From positions 186,001 through 250,000 of the forward strand of contig WBMW01005087.1 of the NCBI GenBank assembly GCA_013396635.1: a stretch of DNA of 64,000 nt, read 5' to 3'. The translations under genes were made by a program, and so were the position numbers. The stretch is from Penelope pileata. Taxonomy: Eukaryota > Chordata > Aves > Galliformes > Cracidae. The number at the start of each line of letters is the position of its first letter. The first letter of the stretch is position 1. This document shows, in pieces, positions 12,401-32,971 of this stretch. The notes beneath the pieces are model-generated. The model did no database searches. It had not been told where the DNA came from and was given only the letters and a program-made list of their open reading frames with translations.

Positions 12401-15400
12401 CCTCAGTGTTACCTACTGAGGTGACACTGACACAGAGATTTAAAGAGTACGAGCTAAATGCACACAGCAGATCTTTGGCATGTGCCAAGGAAAAAGATGT
12501 CATGCTTATGCAGCTATTGTTAGCTGATATCTCTGCTGGTGTTGATTATGCTGTTCAAGACAACGTACAATAGTTTATGTACATGAGTTATTTTTAATAA
12601 GAAGTGTTGGAACTACAACACTGGATACAGAAAGATATTCACACAGAGTAAATTTAGCTTAGTGGAGATGATTCCCAGCTCCTTCTGTAGTCTGCGAAAG
12701 CGTAAGCTACTCTAGAAGGCAGTTCGGGGCACAAGCTTAATTTAGGCTGAGGCTACAGAAGAGGCAGTGAGCCGATGTACTGTTCCCCAGCCACAATAAA
12801 GGCATGGGACTCTCCTCGTGCATGCTCATCTTGGGCCTTCTCGAGCTGCCCCCTGTGTTTGCTTGGCACTACCCTGCACCAAGTCAGTTGGCTAGTGAAC
12901 AGAAAACTACTTAAAGGAAAGAGAATTTCAGCTGTTTTAATGAGATGAAGTGGCTCAGGAAGAGCTTAGAGGAGCATCAAAGCCACTGGGTATGATGGAT
13001 GAGCAGGAGTGGAGGGCAGTGCTATGACACTGGCCCATTCCCACAGCGCTGAGCCGATTGTTTGACTCAGATTTGCTGAGTAACTTTAGCCTTAGCTGCC
13101 CTGGCTGAAGTGGCTTTGTGGATCCCTGCACTTGCACTGTAATTTCCCGCTCCCGTTCTCATGCTGCTGTCTTTGTTGTGGGGCTGGATAACAAAAGATC
13201 TCCCTGAAAACAGGGATTTGCTTTAGAGCCAGTCCCCAGTGCAATTGCAGTAATCCAGATGAGGCAGCAACAGCAAACAGCAATGCAGAACTGGAAACTA
13301 CCAACATGGGGCAAAAGCTTTGAAGCTGGCTTGGCTTCTGAAGTGCTTCTGCTGACTGGGAAGGAGGCATGGTGGAAACAGCTTCCCCAGGCAAGAATTA
13401 GCATTTGTGAATCCTGCCCTAGAAGGCTCCATTTATTCACTTTCCATTCCAGAGAGGACTTGAGTCCCCTCTTCTGTGGGCATCTGGCTTGGGTACAAGC
13501 CAGAAGGTTGAAGCAAGGCGCCTGCGCTACATGCGGGCAGCAGTGTCTGCCTCCGGTGGGTGATGGGTGTCTGGAGTAGGTGGCATGAGCAATGAGGACA
13601 TGAGCCTTTCTTCCTACATCCTCAGCTTGCTTTGGGGCTGACTTGCAGAGCTGAGGAACAGTTCCTATGTCTTAGCTGTCTTCTTTGCTTAGAGGGGATG
13701 GATGTCAGTATCCAAAATAATGGTATGGAGATGGAGATGGTTGGAAAATGGCTGTTTCAGATCTCTGTTTGACCCAGCCTTGGATCAGTGATCCTCCAGG
13801 TCATGATACCAAATCCAAGCCATAAAGCATTTCATTGCCTCTTCTTTCAGTGCATTGTAACAGTATTTGTTAAAGGAAACAACAGTTCCTCACAACAATT
13901 CAAACGAATCAAGTAAGTTGTAAGTGGATGCCTGCTAAATTCAAAGGAAAGATATCGGTTATAGTCATCCTAAAGCTCATGGCTCACTTTGTTTTACCTG
14001 CAGCATTACAAACTGAAGTGGAAGCTTGGTTTGTGGAACAGCTGGGATCTGTTTCAAAGATTAAAAGAGAACATCCAAAATGTGTCCATGGACATCTTAG
14101 GTGACATCTGGTGTACCACCCTCTAGGACCACTACTGCAAAACTTAACCCCATTCACTTAAGTCTGGGGCAAGCATCTATCTTTAATTTCAGCAGTGTGT
14201 TTGTTTTCCACAAAACCATCTGTGCATGAGAACAGACTAACGGAGTGAAGGGACAGTCTGGACTCGCAGTAGAGCCTTTCTTGTGTGATTTTCATGGCAA
14301 TTAATGATTTTAAAGGCAATGAGTTTTATTTCCAGATTTTCAGAAGTCCCTAGTTTGAGATACTTCCATTACAAAAAGTGTTTCCATGAGATCAACCCGG
14401 CATAGTAGTTGCATGGCCAAGTTTGCCAAAGCTGGCATGCTTTCTTTGGGGAGCAGCTCCTGCATTGCTGCCACTTGCCACCCCTTATTCCACTAGTCAA
14501 GTGAAATAAGCTGTGACTCCACGAGGCTCCCCAGCACTCAGACAAGCACTGACTCATGGCATCTTCCAACAGCTGTCTTCCCCTTTCCCTGTGAAGCCAA
14601 CACCGCTAAGGATGGGATGCTCCCTCACATTGCCCAATTGCTTTCTGCCAACTTCCATCAACAAACCTCTACCACCGTAAGTCCCTAGTGGGTTCAGAGC
14701 AATGTGTGTCCTTCTGACCCTTCACACAGGACTTGGCTGCAGTGACGACACCAAACAATCCTCAGTACTGGGAAGCCTGTTAAATAATGCTCTCTGGAAG
14801 CTCAGTTGTGTTCACTGTATTTCCACAGATACTTGCTCTGTGAACTGCAGCGTAGTATGGGTCCAGAGTGCACTATGGCAAAGGTTAGTTAAGATATCAA
14901 TGGACACTTCTGAAAAAGGACAGCCGACTGACCTCGACCCTTAACATCACTGATCTGCTTCAAAGGCAGTGACTGGAAGCCTGTGATGGTACTAGTGAAT
15001 ACAGGGAGAAGTGTGTTTCTGTAGAACAGGCAAAAATGCATTCTGTCTTCAAAATTATAATAATTTTTAACAGGGTAAATGTGGGGTCATTTAAGTGAAT
15101 ATGAAGTTGGATGGGAGTGTGAGAGGTAAACCTGCTCTTTAGTAAAATACAGTGTAGGCAACATCCAGACTTGCGGGATTCAAGCAGTATAGCGCCTTCT
15201 TAATGAATATGAAGAAACCCTGAGGTGACTCCTAAACAGATAATAAAGGAGGCTTCACAATGACAAAACTTTCTTCTGATTTGATGTCTCTGCAGTATAA
15301 ATGCATCTGAAGCAGTTCCCAAAAGCTAGCATGAATTTACACTGTGTTTGACGAGGAATTTCACCAAGATAATTCTAGAGATCCAGTGAGGTCTTCCAAA

Positions 15401-16693
15401 CAGTGGCATCGGCACAGTGAGAAGAAGGAATCACAGTGCAAGGATATGAAAAGTCACTGAGGTCACTGGAGTGAGGCAAGGTCCTTCCCAAGCCAGGTTC
15501 TTTGCCAGAGCCAGATGTGCCCATCATATAACAATACTTGACACAGTTTGAATCATCATCAGAGGGTCAAAGTAATCCAAATTGTGGCATCTTTTTACGG
15601 TGCTGAACATCTGCTTATTGTGGCACTGCAGTGAAGAATCCCAAAACTCATTTCACAATAAGCACTGTGAGTGCTATTAGAGGATAATATAATTTAGTTT
15701 TCATTGACCAAAGCTGTTTTTTCATTCTCATTTTGAATATGAAAGCTAATTTAAACCTAGATTTAATTAGCACATTAGGGGAAGTACAGATGAAAACAAA
15801 ATGCAGCAAGGCTTGGCTTCTACAGGCATAGACTCAGGCAGAGTACAGCATTATGAAGAAGCACAAAAGCAAAAAATTCTCTACTAGGAAACATGAACTA
15901 CAGAGATGAAATCTTTTCCCTGTACTCTATCTTAATTTCTCCTGTATGGTAACATTGGTTTGAATGCATTAACAATGCTATAATTTGTGCTCTGTTTTCA
16001 CATTCCCGTTGTTTGATATGTTTATAAGGTATCTAACTGTAGGAGACAGGTACCACACTGCCACACTTCTGTCTCACCCCTTTATTTAGCAGCTGATCTT
16101 TTTAACGAGCCGCAGGTATCAATACAGTTTAGTTGCTACAAACTGAGTGCTTCTCACCTACTTGAAAATTCTGTAACCATCTGTTTCTTCTGATGTCAAA
16201 GAAATTAATTAAATGAGATCAACACATTTCACTCATTTCACACTATGGTCTCGAACACTGAGACACTGACCCGGATCCACCGTGGTGCAGGTTTGCAGGA
16301 AAAAGCCCTGTTTGCTCATTTGCCACGGCTACCAGGTTCACTTCTGCTCAGCTTCTGCTTTCCTGTGCAAGCCATTACAGGTATTGGGAGGGGGGGGGCA
16401 ACTCACACAAGTGTCCAAAAACAGACAGTAAAACAAGGTTTTTTTGAAAATGTGGCCTGTTAGGATGAATTGATAAAAAAAGGTTCATTTAAAGAGGGCT
16501 TACCTCTTCCTCTGTTATTGGTGATCACTGTGCAAACTTGTGCATACGTGCATGTGATGTATATTTGTTTTCTGATTAACTACGCTATGAAGCACTTACC
16601 TATTACGAATGTGTTATCTGGTATACTGTATAATCTTTAAACAAAAATTAAACAAAAAGTAGGCCCAATGCCAAAAAAAAAGGAATAATTCCT
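3401..16693. other. Intergenic DNA, no gene recognised
   Basis: This 13-kb stretch has scattered frames of up to 140 codons but none matches a protein I know. Local features are a promoter-like cluster at about 5141-5308, a moderately GC-rich patch around 5,500-6,400, a C11 run near 6222-6232, an A-run near 7081-7093, and a consensus-like 3' splice site at 10071-10072 followed by open frame. No element or RNA gene was recognised in the rest. Confidence 0.55.
5141..5308 (+). promoter_or_regulatory. Promoter-like motif cluster (octamer, GC box, TATA-like)
   Basis: A perfect octamer ATGCAAAT lies at 5141-5148, a GC box GGGGGCGGGG at 5204-5213 and a TATA-like TTATTTAAAGG at 5298-5308, in the order and spacing of a small RNA polymerase II promoter. 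A start site about 25-30 bp after the TATA-like box would fall near 5330. No known gene follows, only a 39-codon frame at 5395-5514. Such motifs also occur by chance, so this is a candidate only. Confidence 0.25.
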
Positions 16694-16767
16694 CCAAATA
16701 AAACTAGGGTAAAAGAAGTTTGCAGAACTACCAAATAAAACTGGGGTAAAAGCAGACTGCAGAACTG
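16694..16767. repeat. Two-copy 37-bp tandem duplication
   Basis: Copies at 16694-16730 and 16731-16767 both begin CCAAATAAAACT and differ at about five positions. They are immediately adjacent, so this is a simple local duplication of moderate age. No function is apparent. Confidence 0.85.
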
Positions 16768-19300
16768 CCACTCCAAGATCATTTGTCTTTATTGTGTGAT
16801 GTATTTTTCCCTTCCAATGGAAAAGCCAGATGAATGAGCACAGAATTAAAAGTTAGGTGGACCACAATTTTAGTTCAGCATCTGCCAGCATTGTGTGTAC
16901 ACCAGCACTTCATGATTTCTGGGAGATGAATCCATCTCTCTCTATTTTGCAAAAGTGGACCAATAATTCTTGCTTCTCCATTCTCCTTAGGAGTATGGCC
17001 ATCATCAGACCACCAACATTTTGCTGTGGGAAAGAGTTCCATTAGTAGAGTTTTTCAAGTGAGCTCTCTGTTTCTAATCAGATTAAGTTTTGGAAGAAGG
17101 GAACAGCAGGGAAATCACATCTACTTTCACGTGTTTTGGGAAGGTGATAGCACAGATGCAAGTAAGTGGAGTATCTCAGACTTACCTAATTACAGACCTT
17201 GTATACAAAGCAAAAGTTAAATGTGATTAAAATGTATACACAAAAATGTTGTAACTGTATGAAGGTTACTAGGCAAATTTATTTAGACCGTGTCCCTTAA
17301 CACTAGGGCTTGTTTTTCTGAAAAACTGTACTTCATCAAAAATGCCAACGTTGCCAAACTTGAGCTGAACTTTGAAACTGTGACCCGTCACCAGAGGCCT
17401 CCTGCTTGACCCAAGGGAGATCTCTTCACCTCCCGCTGCCTCAGTTCTCCGTCTCTGGGGAAATAAATAACTGAAAGCAGGAAGAAGGCATAATCTTCTT
17501 TCTTCTGCTATCCTGGACCTGCCGTATCTATTTAGATGGCAAGACCTTCAGAGAAAGGATTAAATACCCTCTGCTTTTAACACCGTCAGCAAGAGGAGGC
17601 CTGATCTAAGTGAGGGCCTTTAAGGTCTCTCAAGCAGGAAAGCGGCCTTTTCCTGTCAACTTAATTACAAATGATCGCTGAATGCTGGTAATGAGCAGAA
17701 GGATCCTGTCCAAAGAACACGTAAGGCAGCAGTGAGTGTTCCTCACCAGGGATGCTGGCAGGAGGCACACAGGCCTGAGCTCCATTTTGAGCATGAGAGA
17801 ACCCTGCTCTCATCTGCCCCCGAACCTCCCTCACATATCTTTTCTTCTCCCTTCCCCTTTATTTTCTTCATGTCCAGCTGTGCACACTCCAGTTTTGATT
17901 ATACAAGATAAACTTTCTTGCCCTCACTCTCCACTCTGTAATTTTTGTTTTTGTCCTGTTCCCTCCCATTTCAGCTGCAGTTCGGGAAGTCTTGAATTCA
18001 TTTTCTTCAGCCACTACCTGAAGTGCGGTGTGGATGACTTAACTCATTCCCGTCAAGGCACCTTTTGCAATGCCAAAACAGAGGTAAAGCAGGTCACAGT
18101 GAGACAGTCATGTAAAGCCAGCACAGGCCTGCACCGCTGCCCAGAAAAGCAGGCTTCACCCTTTCCTCACCACGCGCCCTCACCACCTCTCCCAAGTTGG
18201 CACCAGCCTTGTTTGGCTGCTTGGTGAGCCAGAGGGAATTAATCCAGGGAGCACTATCCTGGCAAAACACCTATCAAAAAATCAACAAAACCTTACACTG
18301 GTGGCAACAGCAACAAAAGCAGCCACAGCCTCAGACAGGAAGGGCTAGGCTCCATGCCTGGTCACTGATTTAGGAGGACTCTGAAATCTATCCTTCTGCT
18401 TTACTCTTCAGAGTTAATGACGTGTGAGGAGGCATTTAAAGCTTTTTCTCCCTCCCCTCCCCCCATGAAATTGGGAATGTATGCAATTCTGTGTTCTGCC
18501 TCTACTTTCTCCTTTGGCAGCTACAAAGAAGTGATGTTACAGAATTAGGAAGAAATATTGTTTGCTGTTCCTTCCTTTCCATTCCCCATGCATTGGCCCT
18601 GCAGGAATTTCAGCAAATCCCTTCCTTCTTCCCCGTTCAGCAACAGTGGCAAATTGCGTACCCAAATTTCAAATAGCTGTCCCAACGTGAAGCAACAGAA
18701 GGGCCAGAGGAAAGGCACCTCACATCATATTTGCTGCTCCTCAGACTGGTTGCTGTGGTTACTACTTTAAAAAGGACAAAACTTCGTTCACACTGCACGG
18801 GCTCACACCACAGGCCCTACATACCGAAACTGGAAGGGGACACTCGAAGGGGACATGGCACAATGGCCAGGATACTATGACGTGGGCGGCGGCTCCCGCT
18901 GCCGGGGCAGCAGGAGGAGGAGCCACTATGGCAGTGCATCAGGTTACACGCCGGGTCCTCGCCAAAGCATTTTCCCGTGAGTTCAGTCGCGCCGTTGTCC
19001 CGACGGGGACATTTATGCAGCCACAGAACGCTTAACTCAAGTCAGCCGCAGGGTAAAAATCAGACTGCACAAAAAGCAGGAGCCGTAACTTGAGCGACTT
19101 TGCCCACAAATGAGATCGTGTCAAATGCTTTTATTTGTGCACGACTCCCTGCTTGCAGTGAATCCTCTTAAAATTCCTTCTGGCTAAACCTGTGGCTCCG
19201 TGTAACAGCGAGAAAGCTTCTCCACCTTTTAAGTGTGAAGGAAAATTAACTTTTCTTAATTAAAGGACTTTTAATTTAATGCCCTTAAAGGGCTGCAGCG
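16768..19300. other. Proximal upstream region of LDHB
   Basis: No gene is recognised. GC content rises from about 18,860 toward the LDHB promoter. A GC-rich patch near 18,885-18,960 (GGGCGGCGGC, GGGGCAGCAGGAGGAGGAG) may be an outlying part of the CpG-rich promoter domain. The segment 19,200-19,300 is strikingly AT-rich and contains the near-palindrome GCCCTTAAAGGGC, marking the left edge of the island. Confidence 0.5.
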
Positions 19301-19826
19301 AGCAGAGCCCTTCACGTGTGGACACTCAGAAGCAGGACGATGGCAGGAGGCATCGCCCTCTCCCAGCTCCGCTGCGGCGGCCTTGGGCTGGCACCTGGCA
19401 AATGCCTTCACCTGCCTGTGTGCAGAAGCACAAAGAAAGGCCGGGGACACCCTTCAGCCTCCGTCCTTGGCGGGGATTGAGCCCGCCCCGAGGGCGCGGT
19501 GAGAAGTGGCGCGGCCCCCCGGCCCAGCCCTGCCCGCCCCTTCCGCTGCGGAGTGCAGATTGCTCCAGCCCCGCAGCTAGTGCCGTCCTCGTGCTGCCTC
19601 TGCCCGCCGGGCTGGTGGGTACGGGGCAGGGGAGCCCCTCGCGATGGAGGGGGGGGCGTGCAGCGGCTCCGCGCGAGGCCGTTCCGCGCGAGGCCGTTCC
19701 GCGCGAGGCCGTTCCGCGCGAGGCCGTTCCGCGCGAGGCCGTTGCGGAGGGAACGCGGCGGGGCCGGTAACGGTTGTGCGCGGGAGTTGCTCCTTCATCG
19801 CAGCCTCCTCCCGTCTCTCTTCGCAG
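19301..19826 (+). promoter_or_regulatory. LDHB: LDHB promoter / CpG island and 5' UTR region
   Basis: This is a dense CpG-rich block directly before the LDHB start codon exon. Visible motifs are an E-box CACGTG (19313-19318), two Sp1-type CCCGCCCC boxes (19482-19489 and 19533-19540) and an ETS-type CTTCCG (19540-19545), with no TATA box, as expected of a housekeeping promoter. LDHB in vertebrates has a short non-coding first exon; it probably lies between about 19,550 and 19,770, with donor candidates at 19615 (GTGGGT), 19619 (GTACGG) and 19767 (GTAACG). I cannot choose between them from sequence. The acceptor CTCTTCGCAG ends at 19826. Confidence 0.7.
19666..19740. repeat. 15-bp GC-rich minisatellite in LDHB 5' region
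   Basis: The unit GTTCCGCGCGAGGCC occurs four times perfectly (19681-19740), preceded by one copy with a single change (19666-19680). It lies within the CpG island, 98 bp before the LDHB start codon, in the 5' UTR or the short first intron. Each unit carries three CpGs. Copy number of perfect 15-bp repeats is usually variable between individuals. Confidence 0.95.
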
Positions 19827-19837
19827 GTCAGGACACC

Positions 19838-29517
<9,680 letters not shown>

Positions 29518-29705
29518 CTCATGTTAGATTCCAGCAGTAGAAAAACAGCGTGTTGTGTTCAAATGTGGGCTCTCTACTCACTGTATGTCTCTATGGTTAA
29601 CATTCAGTGCTCCTCCAGAATGAGCTTTTGTCCACAGTAGCTAAACATACGCTTGCTGTAACGCACAGGCCTTAAGAACAAATAAAGCAACTTCCAGGCA
29701 CGTTT
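29518..29705 (+). other. LDHB: LDHB 3' UTR
   Basis: Short untranslated tail of about 185 nt between the stop codon and the predicted cleavage point, which lies 10-25 nt after the AATAAA signal. The exact end is an estimate. Confidence 0.75.
29681..29686 (+). terminator. LDHB: LDHB polyadenylation signal AATAAA
   Basis: A canonical AATAAA 164 nt after the LDHB stop codon, followed by a GT-rich element (CGTTTTGTTGTCC, starting at 29701), the expected layout for cleavage near 29,700. Confidence 0.88.
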
Positions 29706-30374
29706 TGTTGTCCTAGTGACTTAATTCTGGTATGTCTAGCTGTTTCTAGCTGTAGCATTCTCCATTAATGTCTGCCACAGACTACATGACAATGTAGGCT
29801 CATCTTTTTATAAGATTAGAAACAATGTAGTAATTCTCTGTGGAGGGATTTCACTAATATAGTCTTACTGGAAACCCCATTTCTGTACAACAGATTCATT
29901 TTCAATCTAGATCCTGACTTAAGCGAGGTTCATTCCCAGACTTTCCTGGTATTTTTACTGTTGAGTTAAACAAATGAATTAGGGGTTTCCCTTTAGGTCA
30001 CCTGCCAAAAGTATGCCAACATTGAGGCTTTGTATACAACTGGTCTAGAAGAGTTTTGCATATCCAGAAATGTGCTATGAAAAACATTTCCCAAAATATC
30101 CTGAACTTCTGTTTCCTAAATTGCTGCTTCCCCATCTACAGAGTAGATACTAACCATAAAGTAATGAGAAGACTAAGATAATAAAAGGCCAATGTAGGCA
30201 AGCTGCTGAGAATCACAGTTTTGTGATGCGCTCTTGCTCTGACCAATGTTTATAAGATATCCCAAAACAATGGTGTAGGGAGAAAGTAGGAACTTGGAAC
30301 AATAGAGGATGCTCCCCGATGCAACTCCATGCTGTTCCCTCAGTTCCTGTTACTGATGCCAGAGATAAGAGATA
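29706..30374. other. Intergenic DNA downstream of LDHB
   Basis: Nothing recognisable. It is AT-rich with no open frame of note. Confidence 0.6.
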
Positions 30375-30725
30375 AGCACCTGCCCCCTTAGCTCCCCTCA
30401 TAAGGAACCTGTAGGCTGCCATGAGGCCACCCCTCAATTTCTTCTCTGGACTGAACAAACCAAGGGACCTCAGCTGCCCAAGCATCTGCCTCCAGACACT
30501 TCACTGACTTCATAGCCTTCCTTTCAATGCTCTCTAATAGCTTTATGTCTTTATATTGTGACACCCAAAAATGTGCACGAGACTTGAGGTGAGGCTGCAC
30601 CAGCACAGAGTGGGATGGTCCCTTCCCTTGACTGGTTAGCAGTGCTGTGCTTGTTGTGCCCCAGCATGCAGTTGGTCCTCTTGGCTGCTAGGGCAGCCAT
30701 GTTTAGAATGAGAAACTTATGCTTA
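30375..30725 (-). mobile_element. Diverged CR1 LINE fragment (minus strand)
   Basis: Recognisable CR1 words on the plus strand, in the order of a reverse-complemented CR1 body: TTCTTCTCTGGACTGAACAA, CTCAGCTGCC, a TCTAATAGCTTTATGTCTTT stretch, GGTGAGGCTGCACCAGCACA and TCCTCTTGGCTGCTAGGGCA. The 3' tail is missing and many substitutions separate it from the CR1 consensus as I remember it, so it is older than the copy at 3198. Edges are approximate. Confidence 0.75.
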
Positions 30726-31412
30726 ATACTAAAGCAGTTGCCTGAGGCTCAGGAGGCAGTTGTGAGTGTTCAATGCCTATGTTCTGTATGTGCTGTTGGC
30801 CTCTGTACTCTGGTATTGAGAATTTGTACGTGTATCAGTAGGAAGGTCTTTCCCTAATTTATTTTTCCTCTTTAATTTTGAAAGTGGAAGTCAAGATTAC
30901 ATTTTTGATTGCTTAGGGATCCCTTAATGCCTAAATGAAAAATGTATGAACAGTGAGTGCATTCTAGTATTCAAGACAGTACTATTGAAACCAGAGAAAC
31001 GTATCATGAGGCTGTATTTTCAGATAACGTGAGCATTTGTTATCAAATACTTAACTTGCATCATTCTGTTCCATGTTACTGTGAAAGACAACCTTGTTTG
31101 TATGGCATAGGCACTGGCGTGTGTCAGCTTTACTCCTGTCTTTTTTTTTTAAGAGAAAGATTATGCAAATCATGCAAGATAATTGATACCCTCTGATTTA
31201 TTAAGTATTATATAGCCAGTAAAATAACACACATGGGATACTGGTGACAGTATTGTTTACAAATGGTATCACAGGAAGACCTTAAGAAAGCTTCTGTTCC
31301 CAATTGCAGGCTAAATGCCAGACTGTTGATAGGAGTAATTGAAATCATAGTCCCTTGTGGGAAAACGTGAACTGTGTGCTCCAGCATGAGGGATGATTAG
31401 AGGGGGAGATAT
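30726..31412. other. Intergenic DNA
   Basis: No gene recognised. The only features are a T-run at about 31,141-31,150 and, at the right end, a purine-rich stretch (AGAGGGGGAGATAT) directly abutting the LTR-like element. Confidence 0.5.
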
Positions 31413-31733
31413 TGTAGTTCAACAGAGAATAAGAAACAGAGGACTTGTTGACCTGGATGCACAAGCACAGATAGTGTGGTTGTTGACTTGGGCTGGAACG
31501 CTGCCCAGACTGTGAGGAGGGTGTGGACACCAGGTCGGAACGGCACCTGGCAGAGCACGTGAGTGTGGGTGCGTGAGAGAGCTGTGCAGAAGCAGGACAA
31601 GTCTCCCTGTGTTTTTGTAGGTTAAAAATAGTAAAATTTGTTAAGGTATAAAAGGAGTTTTGGATTGAATAAAGAAGGTGCTGCTACGGCTGGTGCAGCT
31701 ACTGTTGCTGCTGCTGCCTCCATTTCCTCTACA
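31413..31733 (+). mobile_element. Probable solo LTR of an endogenous retrovirus (about 321 bp)
   Basis: The segment begins TGTAG and ends CTACA, a 5-bp perfect terminal inverted repeat with the canonical TG...CA ends. It contains a TATA box TATAAAAGG (31647-31655) and, 13 bp on, a polyadenylation signal AATAAA (31668-31673), the compact U3-R layout of retroviral LTRs. The flanks read GATAT on the left and GAATAT on the right, a possible but imperfect target-site duplication. No gag, pol or env frame lies on either side, so it is a solo LTR or a chance resemblance. I cannot assign a family. Confidence 0.5.
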
Positions 31734-32060
31734 GAATATCTCTATGTTTTTTTTACTCCATCTCCGCAGTCTCTGCTGTCGTAACTCAGTGTGGAGATGT
31801 CACTGGAATAATTTCCACACCTAGGTAGATTAGCTCATGTTCCTGCTATAAACTGTTCATACTCAGCTGCCAGGCACAACAGTTTGCAGGACATACCCCT
31901 TGGCAACTTTCACCTGAGCATATTTAGCTGGTTAACCCTGCATAGATCCTTCCCCAATTTGTTCTTACTTTATTGTTCTCAGCGAAATAACTCAAAAAAG
32001 TTCAGTCAGCTGCAATAAAACAGAGTTTTGTCCCTGCATCAGTCTTATTGCATAATCTTG

Positions 32061-32144
32061 TATCTTATTGCAGTCACATGGCTGTAGAATAGCTTCCCCA
32101 TGTACACCTACACAACAGCAGCCTATCACCTTCTGTTACTTGGA
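32061..32144 (+). repeat. Dispersed repeat copy 1
   Basis: About 84 nt, similar to 32887-32971 at roughly four positions in five by eye. Shared words are CATGGCTGTAGAATAGCTTC and ACCTTCTGTTACTTGGA. Both copies are in the same orientation. It could be a local duplication or two fragments of an unrecognised transposon. Confidence 0.8.
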
Positions 32145-32343
32145 GTTCATCTGTAATATAAACTTCTAGCAAACATAAATCCCTTAATGACTATTTTGCC
32201 TTAGTAGTTTTCACCTAACAGATCTTTGTGGCTTTTGAACATAAAAGACTCCTGCTTATCTTGTCTATGTTTTGCTTTTACAGCCCACTGATACGTGAAC
32301 TTTGCTCTTGTTTTATCCTGTGAAAGGCAATGCAGGTTTTTAA

Positions 32344-32393
32344 CCACATTCCTATGTGGGGAATTTCAGACTAAGGGGTACCTTAGTCTGAAA
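32344..32393. repeat. Two adjacent hairpins with four-base loops
   Basis: The first is CCACAT-TCCT-ATGTGG (32344-32359). Four bases later comes TTTCAGACTAAGG-GGTA-CCTTAGTCTGAAA (32364-32393), a perfect 13-bp stem. Both have four-base loops. Strand and transcription are unknown. Confidence 0.9.
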
Positions 32394-32886
32394 GAAAATA
32401 TTGTGGTGCTGTTGGACTTTATGACAAGGTAAGCAGGAGAGCTGGGATGCAGAAGCACAGCAGAACACTTCAGAAAGCACTGAGTACAACTTGCTTGACT
32501 CTCATGAGGTAAGACAGTAGGGTTATTTTGACTGTTGTAGGGACCTAGACCCCTTGCATTTGCAGGTCTATAGATACAGAGTGAGAATAGAAAGTCTGAC
32601 TACTCTGCAAATGTCAGGCAGGAGACAAGGAAATACTGATGGACAATAGAGGGAGGAGGGATATTACTGGCCTGGTTGTACCAGAGAACCAGAACACAGT
32701 TTTCTGTTACGCTTAATCTTGAATATATGCTATTACCACTATCCTTGTAACATAGCTTTACAAAGAAAATAAACACTAAGGAGAAAGAGCTTGAGTTTTC
32801 TGTCTGCACATACAAAAATTGGAGGGAAATGAGTATGCAATCACATTAATTATACTGCAGGTTATTTTTCAGGAGTCGTGATCTCA

Positions 32887-32971
32887 TATCTTCACCGCAG
32901 TTGCATGGCTGTAGAATAGCTTCTTCATATACGCTTACACAAGAGCAAAATACCACCTTCTGTTACTTGGA
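32887..32971 (+). repeat. Dispersed repeat copy 2
   Basis: The partner of 32061-32144, about 826 bp downstream in direct orientation, with one indel and about 15 mismatches. Confidence 0.8.

Noticed and set aside
17736..18227. 163-codon plus-strand frame
   Set aside because: Pro/Ser/His/Cys-rich text with no domain. It is a chance opening in a pyrimidine-rich region.
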